Assembly: GCF_036865545.1 (NCBI RefSeq)
Contig: NZ_CP142208.1
Span: 2,542,001 to 2,606,000 of the forward strand
Length of the DNA stretch: 64,000 nucleotides
Reading direction: 5' to 3'
DNA from: Erwinia sp. E_sp_B01_1
GTDB taxonomy: Bacteria; Pseudomonadota; Gammaproteobacteria; Enterobacterales; Enterobacteriaceae
The position numbers and the translations under genes were made by a program. The notes beneath the pieces were generated by a model. The model worked only from the letters and a program-made list of their open reading frames with translations, had not been told where the DNA came from and ran no database searches. Numbering within the stretch: position 1 is the first letter of the stretch; each line of letters starts with the position of its first letter. Of this stretch, positions 50,975 through 61,371 are shown piece after piece.

Positions 50975-51736
50975 ATGTACTATCAACCTAAAGACAATTT
51001 GCTCAACGATCGAATCATCCTTGTAACGGGTGCCAGCGACGGTATTGGCCGCGAGGCCGCACTCACCTATGCCCGCTATGGTGCACAGGTTCTGTTACTG
51101 GGGCGAAGTGCGCAAAAGCTTCAGGCCGTGGCTGATGAAATCGCCGCTACCGGTAAAGAGTCCCCGCGCTGGTTTATTCTGGATTTAGAGCAGGCCACCC
51201 CTGAACGCTGCAGGCAATTAGCTGAAGAGGTATCTCAACAGGTTTCTCGCCTTGATGGCGTACTGCACAATGCCGGATTACTGGGCGATATCGCCACCAT
51301 GGATCATCAGGATCCCACCGTGTGGCAACAGGTAATGCGGGTGAATATAGACGCCACCTTCTTTCTGACCCAGGCCCTGCTCCCCCTGCTGCTCAAATCA
51401 CATTCGGGATCGCTGGTCTTCACCACCTCCAGCGTAGGTCGTCAGGGGCGTGCGGGCTGGGGAGCCTATTCTGTTTCCAAGTTTGCTACTGAAGGCATGA
51501 TGCAGGTCCTGGCCGATGAATATGACAGCAAGCATCTGCGGGTGAACTGCATCAATCCTGGCGGAACCCGAACCAAAATGCGTGCCAGTGCTTTTCCTGA
51601 TGAAGATGCCAATAAATTAAAAACCCCGGCGGAAATCATGCCCCTGTACCTTTATCTGATGGGCGATGACAGCAAACGTAAAACCGGCACCAGCTTTGAT
51701 GCCCAGCCCGGACGTAAACCGGGAGCGGCAGAATAA
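50975..51736 (+). CDS. yciK: Short-chain dehydrogenase YciK
   Basis: 253-residue SDR-fold oxidoreductase of unknown substrate: the cofactor motif TGASDGIG (19-26), HNAGLLG, and the catalytic YSVSK. The start at 50975 matches the family (MYYQPKDNLLND) and has GAGG upstream; the frame opens 22 codons earlier. Its stop overlaps the btuR start by one base (TAATG). Confidence 0.95.
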   Translation: MYYQPKDNLLNDRIILVTGASDGIGREAALTYARYGAQVLLLGRSAQKLQAVADEIAATGKESPRWFILDLEQATPERCRQLAEEVSQQVSRLDGVLHNAGLLGDIATMDHQDPTVWQQVMRVNIDATFFLTQALLPLLLKSHSGSLVFTTSSVGRQGRAGWGAYSVSKFATEGMMQVLADEYDSKHLRVNCINPGGTRTKMRASAFPDEDANKLKTPAEIMPLYLYLMGDDSKRKTGTSFDAQPGRKPGAAE

Positions 51737-52326
51737 TGGCCGGGGAGAGGCACCAGCAGCGTCAGCAAAAACTCAAGGAGAAGGTGGATGCCCGTATTGC
51801 CTCAGCTACTGAGCTTCGCGGCATCATGATGGTTTTTACCGGAAACGGTAAAGGTAAGACCACGGCAGCCTTCGGCACCGCCTCCCGTGCCGTAGGCCAT
51901 AAGAAACGAGTGGGTGTGATCCAATTTATCAAAGGCGAATGGTTAAACGGCGAACGAAATCTTCTGGAACCGCACGGCGTGGAGTTTCAGGTGATGGCTA
52001 CCGGGTTTACCTGGGATACGCAGAACCGTGAAACCGATACGGAAGCCTGCCTTCAGGTATGGCAGCACGGCAAACGGATGCTACAGGATGAGACGCTGGA
52101 TTTGGTGGTGCTGGATGAGCTGACTTATATGATCAGTTTTGATTATCTTCCGCTTGAAGAGGTGGTCGAAGCTTTTAAAAACCGGCCTTCCCATCAAAGT
52201 GTGATCGTTACTGGCCGCGGTTGTCACCGCGATCTGCTTGAAATGGCAGATACAGTTACCGAGATGCGCCCGGTGAAGCACGCTTTTGATGCCGGAATAC
52301 AGGCCCAGCAAGGCATAGACTGGTAA
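51736..52326 (+). CDS. btuR: Cob(I)yrinic acid a,c-diamide adenosyltransferase BtuR
   Basis: 196 residues with the P-loop GNGKGKTT (36-43) and VVLDELTYM typical of the BtuR/CobO/CobA family. It adenosylates cobalamin for coenzyme B12 salvage. Its start overlaps the yciK stop by one base, so the two are coupled. No cobalamin biosynthesis genes are in the window. Confidence 0.96.
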   Translation: MAGERHQQRQQKLKEKVDARIASATELRGIMMVFTGNGKGKTTAAFGTASRAVGHKKRVGVIQFIKGEWLNGERNLLEPHGVEFQVMATGFTWDTQNRETDTEACLQVWQHGKRMLQDETLDLVVLDELTYMISFDYLPLEEVVEAFKNRPSHQSVIVTGRGCHRDLLEMADTVTEMRPVKHAFDAGIQAQQGIDW

Positions 52327-52347
52327 TTGTTGCCGCTGCGGCAAATA

Positions 52348-52382
52348 AAAACCCCCTGCGGCAGAGCCTCAGGGGGTTTTTT
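52348..52382 (+). terminator. Terminator of yciK-btuR
   Basis: AAAACCCCCTG, an eleven-base loop, CAGGGGGTTTT and two further Ts, 21 bases after the btuR stop. It may also work on the other strand. Confidence 0.88.
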
Positions 52383-52478
52383 AACAGGTTTTATCAGCCA
52401 CGTTAGCGGGCAGACAACCCTTTCACTGGCTGTCAGCCCGCTTACTGCTGCCAACCTCTCGCAGGCTAATCATGCCGC

Positions 52479-53360
52479 CTATCGTTCACGCTTGACGGCA
52501 GGACGGCGATTGCCGCTGGCTTTGGAATGCGTGGAGTGACGCTTAACAGCACGACGAATCTGATTCGCCTTCGTGCGGCGGCGATCTTTCTCCACCGCCA
52601 CTTTACTGGTGGTTTCTGGCGGCAGGCCGACCAGTTCACGCAGATAGTTGGTCGGCGCTAATTCCAGTTCTGTCCAGCCACCACGAGGCAGCCCTTTGGG
52701 CAGGTTGATATCACCGTAACGGGTACGGATCAGACGGCTAACCTGCACACCCACGGACTCCCACAGGCGGCGGACTTCGCGGTTACGCCCTTCTGTCAGC
52801 GTCACTGTGTACCACTGGTTAATGCCTTCACCGCCGGTAAACTTCAGCGTTTTAAAGGAGGCAGGACCATCTTCCAGCTGAACACCACGGCTCAGCTTTT
52901 TGATCTTGTCGTCATCAATCTCGCCAAATACGCGTACGGCGTATTCACGTTCCACTTCACGGCTTGGATGCATCAGACGGTTTGCCAGTTCACCGTCGGT
53001 GGTGAACAGCAGCAGACCGCAGGTATTCACGTCCAGACGGCCTACGGCAATCCAGCGTGCTCCACGCAATTTCGGTAAACGGTCGAAGACGGTAGGACGA
53101 CCTTCCGGATCGTTTCGCGTACAAAGTTCACCTTCCGGCTTGTAATACGCCAGAACGCGACAAACTTCTTCGTTGGATTCGGCTACTGAAACCAGGTGGC
53201 CGTCAATGCGGATCTTGATGGATGCGCTGGGTTCCACGCGGTCACCCAGCGTGGCCAGCTTACCGTCCACGCTGACGCGTCCGGCAGAAATTTTGGTTTC
53301 AATTTCGCGGCGGGAACCGTGCCCTGCGCGTGCTAAGACTTTCTGTAATTTTTCGCTCAT
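52479..53360 (-). CDS. rluB: 23S rRNA pseudouridine synthase RluB
   Basis: 293 residues: an N-terminal S4 RNA-binding domain ([15 protein letters not shown]), then the RsuA-type catalytic domain with Asp110 in GRLDVNTCG. It converts U2605 of 23S rRNA. The C-terminal tail is highly basic, and the stop lies about 150 bases after btuR, convergent. Confidence 0.96.
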   Translation of the reverse strand: MSEKLQKVLARAGHGSRREIETKISAGRVSVDGKLATLGDRVEPSASIKIRIDGHLVSVAESNEEVCRVLAYYKPEGELCTRNDPEGRPTVFDRLPKLRGARWIAVGRLDVNTCGLLLFTTDGELANRLMHPSREVEREYAVRVFGEIDDDKIKKLSRGVQLEDGPASFKTLKFTGGEGINQWYTVTLTEGRNREVRRLWESVGVQVSRLIRTRYGDINLPKGLPRGGWTELELAPTNYLRELVGLPPETTSKVAVEKDRRRTKANQIRRAVKRHSTHSKASGNRRPAVKRER

Positions 53361-54269
53361 GGCGCTACCTCTGTGTCGCCTTCCCAGGCGTCATGCTAAA
53401 CAAGTATCCCTGTGCATCAGCCGAATCTGGTGTGTCGCGACCTGCGCGATGCACACTGCCGGATCTCTGCCTTTTCAGGGGAAGCGCATTCTACACTAAG
53501 TTGTTATTTTATGATAACGCTATGCACATCTCATTTAGGGGCACTCTGTGCACGGATGACGCTGCCTTATACAAGCAGGCTGACTGAAGTTGTGGAGAGG
53601 ATTTTTTAGCGCCACAGGCGATTGAAAGCATTTGCCATTCTTTACAGCAAAAATGAAACAATGGGGTATCACGCTAATGATTTCTGGGGAAAAATTCACA
53701 TTCGTTACCGACTTGTTAAAAATTTTGGGATGAGCCGGACGGATAATTGGGAGGGTGCTTTACACCTTAAGAAGCGCACTGGTACTGGCTGTGGCAGGAA
53801 ATAAAGCCTGATATCGCTAACTGTAGTTCTCCGCACCACACTTAATTTCACCGATAGATATTAACACTGCACTTTAGGATAATAACAGAGCTTTATACTG
53901 ATTTAATAAAAATCTGCTTATAGTAAACTGAACTTAACGGCAAATATTCAGGCCTTTCAAATAGCAGATTGAGTTAATTCTGGATCTTCACTGTTTTTAT
54001 CCCTGAAGGCATTTATTATATTTGCTCCGCTAATAAGTTTGTGTAGAATTCACCCAGGTCATAAATGGCCAGAAAAATAAGATTTAATAATAAATATTAT
54101 AATTTAGTTTAAGTACAAAAAAATAATCATCTGAAGCACTTTTAAATCATTACTAAAAAAGACGGGCCAGACTCGTCAACAATATACGCTGACCTGTGTC
54201 AGCATCGGCCTTACACGTCATCAATCTTCACCAGGGATTTACTGACGTGTCCGACAAAGTGTAGCGATC
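53361..54269. other. AT-rich gene-poor stretch upstream of the serine protease gene
   Basis: 909 bases. The first 150 hold the rluB promoter region. After about 53590 the base composition drops sharply to AT-rich. A 60-codon TTG-start frame at 53622-53804 lacks a ribosome-binding site and similarity; a short hairpin (GCTGAC-CTGT-GTCAGC, 54189-54204) lies close to the next gene. E. coli has yciQ at about this locus. I see no remnant of it. Confidence 0.5.
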
Positions 54270-54896
54270 ATGAAAAAAATAATGACGATCCCGGCATTAG
54301 CTCTGCTATTGCTAACCGGCTGCTCTGTGGGAAAATACCAGTACAGCAGCGAAGCCATGAACCGTGTCGATATGAATTTTACCGGCATCCCTACCATTCT
54401 TGGCGTCGGAGCGCTGGGCACCAGCATCCCAATCACGCCCGAATACAGCCTGACAGCAGCGCACGTTGCTAAACTTTCTGTGCAGCGAGTCAAAGCGTAT
54501 CACCCCTACTGCGACCTCGCGATTATCTACCATAAAAACGAACTCAAAAGTCTGCCAAAATTTCGTAGCGGTGATATAGGTGAGACGGTCAAAATGTATG
54601 GTTACAGTTTTATTACTGCCATGCCTGTTGAGTCCTCAGGTGTTAATCTTGCGCTGACAGGCATCCGCAATGAGTGGAATAAACGCCCCTGCGTCGCTAT
54701 GGTTTCAAATGCAGGCGTGGTGAAAGGCATGTCCGGTGGCGCAGTTTATAATCACGATGACACTATCGGTGGGGTAATTGTTGGTTATACCAAAGAGATT
54801 AAACGCCACAAGAATACAACAGTGCCGCTTAAGAATGTTTCCCTGTATATTCCTTATAAAGATTTCCAGGAGTGGCTGCTTAAATCAACGACATAA
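54270..54896 (+). CDS. Putative lipoprotein with a trypsin-like serine protease triad
   Basis: 208 residues. A signal peptide ends in the lipobox LTGC (Cys18), so the protein is probably an envelope lipoprotein. The mature part has the catalytic signatures of a chymotrypsin-fold peptidase in the right order: His65 in LTAAHVAK, Asp82 in CDLAII and Ser155 in GMSGGAVY. Two more cysteines (81, 141) could form a disulfide. It is much smaller than DegP and has no PDZ domain. It sits in an AT-rich, lineage-specific patch between rluB and yciO, suggesting transfer. Family name, substrate and activity are not known to me. Confidence 0.75.
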   Translation: MKKIMTIPALALLLLTGCSVGKYQYSSEAMNRVDMNFTGIPTILGVGALGTSIPITPEYSLTAAHVAKLSVQRVKAYHPYCDLAIIYHKNELKSLPKFRSGDIGETVKMYGYSFITAMPVESSGVNLALTGIRNEWNKRPCVAMVSNAGVVKGMSGGAVYNHDDTIGGVIVGYTKEIKRHKNTTVPLKNVSLYIPYKDFQEWLLKSTT

Positions 54897-54955
54897 CGCA
54901 AATAAACTGCGTCGCCCTACAAAAAATTAAGGTAAATGCCTCTTATTATTTATTA

Positions 54956-54984
54956 GCCCGCCAGTGATAATACGCCTGGCGGGC
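54956..54984. terminator. Hairpin between the protease gene and yciO
   Basis: GCCCGCCAG, an eleven-base loop, CTGGCGGGC, with flanking TTA and TAA extending the pairing. It lacks a clear T run on either strand but stands between two convergent genes. Confidence 0.55.
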
Positions 54985-54993
54985 CGCTAATTA

Positions 54994-55614
54994 TTATAAG
55001 AAGGGCTGAATATCGCCAACGCCCTCACGCACGACTTCAGGTGAGTTATCGGTGAGATCGATTACCGTCGTAGGCTGCTGCCCCAGATAGCCTCCATGAA
55101 TGATCAAATCAACCGTTTTGCCCAGGCTGTCCTGAATTGCCTCAGGATCGGATTCTGTAAAGTCATTGCCTGGCAACATCAGTGAAGTAGACATCATAGG
55201 TTCATTCAGCGCCTCCAGCAGAGCCAGGGCGATTGGGTTTGAAGGCACCCTGAGTCCAATCGTTTTCCGCTTGTCGTTCATCAACCGGCGTGGCACTTCT
55301 TTGGTCGCTTTCAGGATAAAAGTGTAGTTACCGGGCGTGTTGTTTTTGATTAACCGAAACGCCGTGTTGTCCACATGTGCATAGGTTGACAGCTCAGAGA
55401 GATCGCGGCAGACCAGCGTGAAATTATGATTTCCATCCAGCTTTCTGATCCTGCAGATACGCTCCATCGCATTTTTATCTTCCAGCTTACAGCCCAGCGC
55501 GTACCCAGAATCCGTAGGGTAGACAATGACACTTCCCTTGTTAAGCAGTTCCACAGCCTGTTTGATCAGCCTTGGCTGCGGGTTTTCCGGGTGAATATAG
55601 AAAAATTGACTCAT
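54994..55614 (-). CDS. yciO: YrdC/Sua5-family protein YciO
   Basis: 206 residues, the E. coli length: the YrdC fold with IVYPTDSGYALGCK, LPGNDFTESDPE and DLIIHGGYLGQ. Relatives (TsaC) make threonylcarbamoyl-AMP for tRNA modification; YciO itself is not essential for that and its role is unsettled. It follows rnm by 33 bases on the same strand, likely one transcript. Confidence 0.95.
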   Translation of the reverse strand: MSQFFYIHPENPQPRLIKQAVELLNKGSVIVYPTDSGYALGCKLEDKNAMERICRIRKLDGNHNFTLVCRDLSELSTYAHVDNTAFRLIKNNTPGNYTFILKATKEVPRRLMNDKRKTIGLRVPSNPIALALLEALNEPMMSTSLMLPGNDFTESDPEAIQDSLGKTVDLIIHGGYLGQQPTTVIDLTDNSPEVVREGVGDIQPFL

Positions 55615-55647
55615 AAAAAACCTCTTATCTGCCGCACCCGCAGCAGA

Positions 55648-56523
55648 TCACGCGGGTGCAATTTCAGGAAAGCGTAGCCATACCGCCTCTACGCCTCCCG
55701 GAAGCCATAATTTTTTTCCCAGCTCGATCCACGGGCAGGGTTGATGGAAATCAGACCCTTGTGAAGCGGCCAGCTGATAATCCTGAGCATAGCGTGCCAG
55801 TTGAGTGCGTTCGTTGGGCGCCTGCTGACACTGCGCCACTTCCATTGCATCACCGCCCTGCTCACTGAAATACGCTATCAGACGTTTCAGCCATTTAGCT
55901 GACAGGCCGTAACGACCAGGATGGGCCAGCACCGTACGGCCACCAGAATGATGAATAGCATCAACAGCTTGTTTAATTGTACACCACTGTGGCGGAGCGT
56001 AGCCTGTTTTGCCTCTGGCCAGATAATTTTTGAATACCTGGGCCATATTGTCAGCCTTGCCCTGAGCGATCAGAAACCGGGCAAAGTGTCCGCGGGTAAT
56101 AGCTCCGCCTTCTGCCAGCGCAAGCGCACCCGCAAGAGCATCCGGGATATGGGCTTTTTCCAGCCGTTCGGCTATCAACCTGGCCCTGTCCATACGGCGG
56201 TCGCTTTGTTCCTGCAAAAATGCAGTCAGCACCGGATGTTTTTCATCCACTCCCAGCCCGACAATATGAATTTCATGATTTTCCCACAGTGTGGAAACCT
56301 CCACCCCGGCCATCAGCTTCAGCGGTAGCTGATGCTTTGCTATCGCCTCGCGGGCAGCCTGAATACCGCCAATGCTGTCGTGATCGGTAATAGCCAGCAC
56401 ACCAACACGATGCTCTACGGCACGCAGTACCAGCTCTTCCGGCGTGAGAAGGCCATCCGACGCGCGGGTGTGGCTGTGCAAATCGTAGATGGGATAAGGG
56501 TTCAGCGGGGTTGGATCTGTCAA
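55648..56523 (-). CDS. rnm: PHP-domain 5'-3' exoribonuclease Rnm (YciV/TrpH)
   Basis: About 292 residues: N-terminal PHP metallo-phosphoesterase motifs IYDLHSHTRASDG and ITDHDS, further metal ligands in GVEVSTLWENHEIH and a C-terminal GSDFHQPCPW. In E. coli it matures 5S and other rRNA 5' ends and degrades small RNA fragments and pAp. The start is uncertain: a TTG at 56523 has GGAG five bases upstream and gives the family length, while in-frame ATGs at 56559 and 56610 lack a ribosome-binding site. It is divergent from the trp operon. Confidence 0.92.
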   Translation of the reverse strand: MTDPTPLNPYPIYDLHSHTRASDGLLTPEELVLRAVEHRVGVLAITDHDSIGGIQAAREAIAKHQLPLKLMAGVEVSTLWENHEIHIVGLGVDEKHPVLTAFLQEQSDRRMDRARLIAERLEKAHIPDALAGALALAEGGAITRGHFARFLIAQGKADNMAQVFKNYLARGKTGYAPPQWCTIKQAVDAIHHSGGRTVLAHPGRYGLSAKWLKRLIAYFSEQGGDAMEVAQCQQAPNERTQLARYAQDYQLAASQGSDFHQPCPWIELGKKLWLPGGVEAVWLRFPEIAPA

Positions 56524-56594
56524 AACTGCTCCGTCATTGGCGGATAAATGTCGCAGCATGATAACCAGAATTCCCGACGCGGGGAAAAAGAGTA

Positions 56595-56631
56595 TTGACT
56601 TTTTTGCCATGAACCCGTTAACTAGTACGCA
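56595..56631 (+). promoter_or_regulatory. trp promoter and TrpR operator
   Basis: TTGACT (56595-56600), a 17-base spacer, TTAACT (56618-56623). The -10 region lies in GTTAACTAGTACGCAAGTTCA, which matches the right half of the E. coli trp operator base for base; the left half is degenerate (ACCC in place of ACTA). TrpR repression is therefore expected but possibly weaker. Confidence 0.88.
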
Positions 56632-56657
56632 AGTTCACATGCAAGGGTATCGGAATC

Positions 56658-56708
56658 ATGACTATGACACATACGATGATGACTGGTTGGTGGCGCACTT
56701 CACCCTGA
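56658..56708 (+). CDS. trpL: trp operon leader peptide TrpL
   Basis: Sixteen codons, [16 protein letters not shown], or fourteen from the second ATG at 56664 (the E. coli length). The tandem Trp codons followed by Arg-Thr-Ser are the hallmark of the enterobacterial leader. Ribosome stalling on them when Trp-tRNA is scarce prevents formation of the downstream terminator. AAGGG precedes the start. Confidence 0.93.
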   Translation: MTMTHTMMTGWWRTSP

Positions 56709-56756
56709 ATGGGCGAAGGAGTCATGCACGCAACCAGACGTTGTGCAGATACCCAG

Positions 56757-56781
56757 GCCCGCCGAAAGCGGGCTTTTTTTT
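56757..56781 (+). terminator. trp attenuator terminator
   Basis: GCCCGC-CGAAA-GCGGGC followed by eight Ts, 48 bases after the trpL stop and 25 before trpE. The alternative pairing partners should be around 56690-56755; I did not model them. Confidence 0.93.
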
Positions 56782-56805
56782 AGCAAAATTCAGAGAACTG
56801 ATTTC

Positions 56806-58368
56806 ATGCAAAATGCCAAACCTGGAGTGAAGTTAATCACCGGCAGCGCACCCTACCGCGAGGATCCGGCCGCCGTGTTCCATCAATTGTGCGGCGCCCG
56901 CCCGGCGACACTGCTGCTGGAATCTGCCGACATCGACAGCAAACGCAATCTGAAAAGCCTGCTGATCGTAGACAGCGCCCTGCGCATCAAAGCGCTGGGT
57001 AATAGTGTTACCGTGCAGGCGCTGTCCGAAAATGGCCGCGCAATTCTCCCACTGCTTGATGCGGCACTGCCTGAATCAGTCATCAGTACCCTGCGCCCGG
57101 ATGGCCGTGAACTGACTTTCCCGGAAAATACCCAGGTCCAGGATGAGGATTCACGGCTGAAAGCGACCTCGGTCTTCGATGCCCTGCGGCTGATCCCACA
57201 GCTGGTAAACAGTCCGGAAGACGAGCGTGAGGCCGTGCTGCTTGGCGGTCTGTTTGCTTATGACCTTGTGGCCGGTTTTGAGGATCTGCCAGAACTGGAT
57301 AACCAACAGCGCTGCCCTGATTACTGCTTTTATCTGGCCGAGACGCTACTGGTTATCGATCATCAGAGCCAGACTGCACGCCTGCAGGCCAGCCTGTTTA
57401 CGCCAGCCTCCTCGGAGTTTCTGCGTCTGCAAAGCCGCATAGAGCAGTTACACGCGCAGATGCTGCAACCAGCGCAGCCGCTTCCCGTGCAGCCGGTTGA
57501 GAAGATGGCCCTCAGCGTTAACCAGAGTGATGAAGAGTATTGCGCCGTGGTTCGCCAGATGCAGGAAGCTATCCGCATTGGCGAAATTTTCCAGGTAGTG
57601 CCTTCCCGCCGGTTCTCGCTGCCCTGCCCCTCACCGCTGGCGGCCTATGACACGCTGAAGAACAGCAACCCAAGCCCTTATATGTTCTTTATGCAGGATC
57701 AGGATTTCAGCCTGTTCGGCGCTTCACCAGAAAGCTCGCTGAAATATGATGCCACCAGCCGCCAGATTGAAATCTATCCGATAGCCGGAACACGTCCTCG
57801 TGGTCGTCACGCGGATGGCTCACTGGACCGCGATCTGGACAGCCGTATTGAGCTGGAAATGCGTACTGACCATAAGGAGCTGGCCGAACATCTGATGCTG
57901 GTTGACCTGGCCCGTAACGATCTGGCACGAATTTGTGAACCAGGCAGCCGCTACGTGGCAGACCTGACTAAAGTGGACCGTTACTCCTTTGTGATGCACC
58001 TGGTCTCCCGCGTGGTGGGAACCCTGCGCAAAGATCTGGACGTGCTGCACGCCTATAGCGCCTGTATGAATATGGGCACCCTGAGTGGTGCCCCTAAAGT
58101 CCGTGCAATGCAGCTGATTGCCCGCGCAGAAGGCACGCGTCGTGGCAGCTACGGTGGCGCAGTAGGTTACTTCACTGCCAGCGGCGACCTTGATACCTGC
58201 ATCGTTATTCGTTCGGCTTATGTTGAAGACGGCGTGGCCACGGTTCAGGCCGGTGCCGGTGTGGTGCTGGACTCTGTTCCTCAGGCAGAAGCCGATGAAA
58301 GCCGCAATAAAGCCCGTGCCGTGCTACGTGCCATCGCTACCGCTCATCACTGCAAGGAGATTTTCTGA
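56806..58368 (+). CDS. trpE: Anthranilate synthase component I
   Basis: 520 residues, the E. coli length. It converts chorismate and ammonia (from TrpG) to anthranilate. The feedback tryptophan site motif [10 protein letters not shown] is near residue 40, and the chorismate-binding core includes [24 protein letters not shown] and [11 protein letters not shown]. The start at 56806 fits the family; the frame runs back into the attenuator. The stop overlaps the trpG start by one base. Confidence 0.97.
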   Translation: MQNAKPGVKLITGSAPYREDPAAVFHQLCGARPATLLLESADIDSKRNLKSLLIVDSALRIKALGNSVTVQALSENGRAILPLLDAALPESVISTLRPDGRELTFPENTQVQDEDSRLKATSVFDALRLIPQLVNSPEDEREAVLLGGLFAYDLVAGFEDLPELDNQQRCPDYCFYLAETLLVIDHQSQTARLQASLFTPASSEFLRLQSRIEQLHAQMLQPAQPLPVQPVEKMALSVNQSDEEYCAVVRQMQEAIRIGEIFQVVPSRRFSLPCPSPLAAYDTLKNSNPSPYMFFMQDQDFSLFGASPESSLKYDATSRQIEIYPIAGTRPRGRHADGSLDRDLDSRIELEMRTDHKELAEHLMLVDLARNDLARICEPGSRYVADLTKVDRYSFVMHLVSRVVGTLRKDLDVLHAYSACMNMGTLSGAPKVRAMQLIARAEGTRRGSYGGAVGYFTASGDLDTCIVIRSAYVEDGVATVQAGAGVVLDSVPQAEADESRNKARAVLRAIATAHHCKEIF

Positions 58369-58946
58369 TGGCCGATATTCTGCTGCTCGACAATATTGAC
58401 TCCTTTACTTACAACCTCGTCGACCAGTTACGTGCCTTTGGTCATAACGTGGTGATTTACCGTAACAGCGTACCGGCTGAGACGCTGATCGAGCGTTTAC
58501 AGTCGATGCAGGATCCGGTGCTGATGTTGTCACCTGGTCCGGGCGCACCTGCTGAAGCAGGCTGTATGCCTGAGCTTCTGAGCCGCCTGCGCGGACATTT
58601 GCCCATCATCGGTATCTGCCTGGGACATCAGGCGATTGTGGAAGCTTACGGTGGACACGTAGGCCAGGCGGGAGAAATTCTTCACGGTAAGGCCTCGGCC
58701 ATTAGCCATGATGATCATGGCATGTTTGAGGGTCTGACGAATCCCCTTCCGGTAGCCCGCTATCACTCACTGGTAGGCAGTAACGTGCCCGAAGAATTGA
58801 CGGTGAACGCCACCTTTAATGGCATGGTGATGGCAGTGCGCCACGATAAGGATCGGGTTTGTGGATTCCAGTTCCATCCGGAATCCATTCTGACGACTCA
58901 GGGCGCAACCCTGCTCGAACAAACCCTGGCCTGGGCGCTGGCATAA
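58368..58946 (+). CDS. trpG: Anthranilate synthase component II, glutamine amidotransferase
   Basis: 192-residue class I amidotransferase: oxyanion PGPGAP, nucleophile Cys84 in GICLGHQAI, and the His-Glu pair in FQFHPESI. It delivers ammonia to TrpE. It ends at its own stop, so it is not fused to trpD as in E. coli and Salmonella; Serratia-type genomes show the same separate arrangement. Coupled to trpE by a one-base overlap (TGATG). Confidence 0.97.
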   Translation: MADILLLDNIDSFTYNLVDQLRAFGHNVVIYRNSVPAETLIERLQSMQDPVLMLSPGPGAPAEAGCMPELLSRLRGHLPIIGICLGHQAIVEAYGGHVGQAGEILHGKASAISHDDHGMFEGLTNPLPVARYHSLVGSNVPEELTVNATFNGMVMAVRHDKDRVCGFQFHPESILTTQGATLLEQTLAWALA

Positions 58947-58961
58947 AACATGGAGACTTCG

Positions 58962-59960
58962 ATGAACGCTATTCTGGAAAAGCTTTATCAGGCGAAAACG
59001 CTGACGCAGGCCGAGAGCCACCAGCTCTTTTCCGCCATCATCACCGGTCAGCTTGAGCCGACTCAGCTGGCTGCTGCCCTGATTGCCATGAAAGTACGCG
59101 GCGAACGCCCGGAAGAGATCGCCGGAGCAGCTACCGCGCTGCTGGAAGATGCCAAACCTTTCCCGCGCCCCGACTATGCCTTTGCTGATATTGTCGGTAC
59201 CGGCGGCGACGGCAGTAACAGCATCAATATTTCCACCGCCAGCGCCTTTGTAGCGGCAGCCTGCGGGCTGAAAGTGGCAAAACACGGTAACCGTAGCGTT
59301 TCAAGCAAGTCCGGTTCTTCCGATCTGCTGGCCGCCTTTGGGATTAGCCTGGACCTGCCGGCTGAACAGGCCCGTCAGGCGCTGGATGAACTCAACGTTT
59401 GCTTCCTGTTTGCCCCGCAATATCACACCGGTTTTCGTCATGCGATGCCAGTGCGTCAGCAGCTTAAAACCAGAACGTTGTTTAACGTACTTGGCCCGCT
59501 GATCAACCCAGCCCGCCCGCCGCTGGCGGTGATTGGCGTCTACAGCCCTGAACTGGTGCTGCCCATCGCCCAGACGCTGAAAGTGTTAGGCTACCAGCGT
59601 GCAGCCGTGGTTCATGGCGGCGGCATGGATGAAGTGGCTCTGCACAGCGCCACGCACGTTGCGGAGCTGCGCGAAGGCGAGATCACCAGCTACCAGCTTA
59701 CGCCAGAGGACTTCGGTCTCAGCGCTCATCCGCAGGAAGCGCTGGCAGGCGGGACGCCGGAAGAAAACCGTGACATTCTGACGCGATTGCTCCAGGGTAA
59801 AGGCGAACTCGCCCACGAAGAAGCGGTGGCCGCCAACGTCGCCCTGCTGTTGAAGATTTTTGGACAGGAAGATTTACGTAAAAACGCTGAATTCGCGTTG
59901 CGTACCATTCGCAGTGGTCAGGCTTACGAGCGCGTTGTCGCCCTGGCAGCAAGAGGATAA
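58962..59960 (+). CDS. trpD: Anthranilate phosphoribosyltransferase
   Basis: 332 residues: the PRPP site [35 protein letters not shown] and [11 protein letters not shown]. The start at 58962 (MNAILEKLY) has GGAG eight bases upstream; an ATG at 58950 lacks one. It stands 15 bases after trpG, free of the amidotransferase. Confidence 0.96.
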   Translation: MNAILEKLYQAKTLTQAESHQLFSAIITGQLEPTQLAAALIAMKVRGERPEEIAGAATALLEDAKPFPRPDYAFADIVGTGGDGSNSINISTASAFVAAACGLKVAKHGNRSVSSKSGSSDLLAAFGISLDLPAEQARQALDELNVCFLFAPQYHTGFRHAMPVRQQLKTRTLFNVLGPLINPARPPLAVIGVYSPELVLPIAQTLKVLGYQRAAVVHGGGMDEVALHSATHVAELREGEITSYQLTPEDFGLSAHPQEALAGGTPEENRDILTRLLQGKGELAHEEAVAANVALLLKIFGQEDLRKNAEFALRTIRSGQAYERVVALAARG

Positions 59961-59962
59961 TC

Positions 59963-61324
59963 ATGCAGGAAACCGTACTGAACAAAATTGTGCAGGATAA
60001 GGCCGTCTGGCTGGCAGAACGTCAGCAGCAGCAGCCGCTCTCCTCCTTTGAGAAAGAGATTAAACCGTCCACCCGTGGCTTTTACGATGCGCTACAGGGT
60101 GCCAGGACCGTCTTTATCCTCGAATGTAAAAAAGCCTCACCGTCAAAAGGGCTGATCCGCGAAGATTTTGATCCAGCCACCATTGCCGGCATCTATAAGC
60201 ATTACGCTTCAGCAATCTCGGTGCTGACTGACGAAAAATATTTTCAGGGAAGCTTTGATTTCCTGCCTGTTGTCAGCGCAGCCATTACTCAGCCGGTGTT
60301 GTGTAAAGACTTCATGATTGACCCGTATCAGGTTTACCTGGCGCGTTTCTATCAGGCCGATGCGATTCTGCTGATGCTTTCAGTCCTGAACGATGAACAA
60401 TATCGTCAACTGGCCGCGGTGGCTCACAGCCTGAATATGGGCGTACTGACCGAAGTGATCAGCGATGAAGAGCTGGAGCGTGCCACCGCTTTAGGGGCAA
60501 AAGTCATTGGGATTAATAACCGGGACCTGCGCGATTTATCGATCGACCTGGATCGCACGCGTCGTCTGGCCCCTAAAGTGGCCCACGGCGTTACGGTGAT
60601 CAGCGAATCCGGTATCAATCGTTATTCTCAGGTACGTGAACTCAGTCATTTTGCTAACGGCTTCCTGATTGGCTCAGCATTAATGTCAGAGGACGATTTG
60701 TCCGCCGCAGTTCGCCGGGTCATTCTGGGAGATAACAAAGTGTGCGGGCTGACCCGTGCTGAAGATGCCCGCAGCGCACATGAGGCCGGAGCCATTTATG
60801 GCGGCCTGATTTTCGCTGAAGGTTCACCCCGCAAAATAGATATTGAGAAAGCCCGACAGGTAATGTCCGGTGCTCCGCTGAAATACGTCGGCGTGTTCCG
60901 TAATAACAGCATTAGTGACATTGTCACTAATGTCGGTGAGTTATCCCTCCGCGCTGTGCAGCTACATGGTGATGAAGATCAGGCTTTTGTCTCTGCGCTG
61001 CGCGCGGAACTGCCTGAAGCGGTACAAATCTGGAAAGCTTTCAGCATCAAAGAAGCTTTGCCGACCCGGGACTGGCAGCATGTAGATCGCTATGTGTTTG
61101 ACAACGGCAAGGGTGGCAGCGGCAGCCGTTTTGACTGGTCACTGCTCGACGGACAGGCGCTGGATAACGTGCTGTTGGCCGGTGGACTGGGCGCAGATAA
61201 CTGTGTGGCCGCGGCGCAACTTGGCTGTGCTGGCCTGGATTTCAACTCCGGCGTTGAAAGTGAACCCGGAATTAAAGATGCTTCGAAGATTGCCTCAGTG
61301 TTTAACACTCTGAAGGCGTACTGA
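59963..61324 (+). CDS. trpC: Bifunctional indole-3-glycerol-phosphate synthase / phosphoribosylanthranilate isomerase
   Basis: 453 residues (E. coli 452-453). The N-terminal TrpC half has [13 protein letters not shown] and [13 protein letters not shown]; the C-terminal TrpF half starts near residue 256 with [12 protein letters not shown] and ends [17 protein letters not shown]. The fusion is the enterobacterial form. Two bases separate it from trpD. Confidence 0.97.
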   Translation: MQETVLNKIVQDKAVWLAERQQQQPLSSFEKEIKPSTRGFYDALQGARTVFILECKKASPSKGLIREDFDPATIAGIYKHYASAISVLTDEKYFQGSFDFLPVVSAAITQPVLCKDFMIDPYQVYLARFYQADAILLMLSVLNDEQYRQLAAVAHSLNMGVLTEVISDEELERATALGAKVIGINNRDLRDLSIDLDRTRRLAPKVAHGVTVISESGINRYSQVRELSHFANGFLIGSALMSEDDLSAAVRRVILGDNKVCGLTRAEDARSAHEAGAIYGGLIFAEGSPRKIDIEKARQVMSGAPLKYVGVFRNNSISDIVTNVGELSLRAVQLHGDEDQAFVSALRAELPEAVQIWKAFSIKEALPTRDWQHVDRYVFDNGKGGSGSRFDWSLLDGQALDNVLLAGGLGADNCVAAAQLGCAGLDFNSGVESEPGIKDASKIASVFNTLKAY

Positions 61325-61371
61325 CCGTGGGGGCGGCTTCGGCAGCCCCGGATTGCGAAAAGAGAATCGAC

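Noticed and set aside
53622..53804. 60-codon ORF in the AT-rich patch after rluB
   Set aside because: TTG start, no ribosome-binding site, odd composition and no recognisable family; too weak to call a gene.
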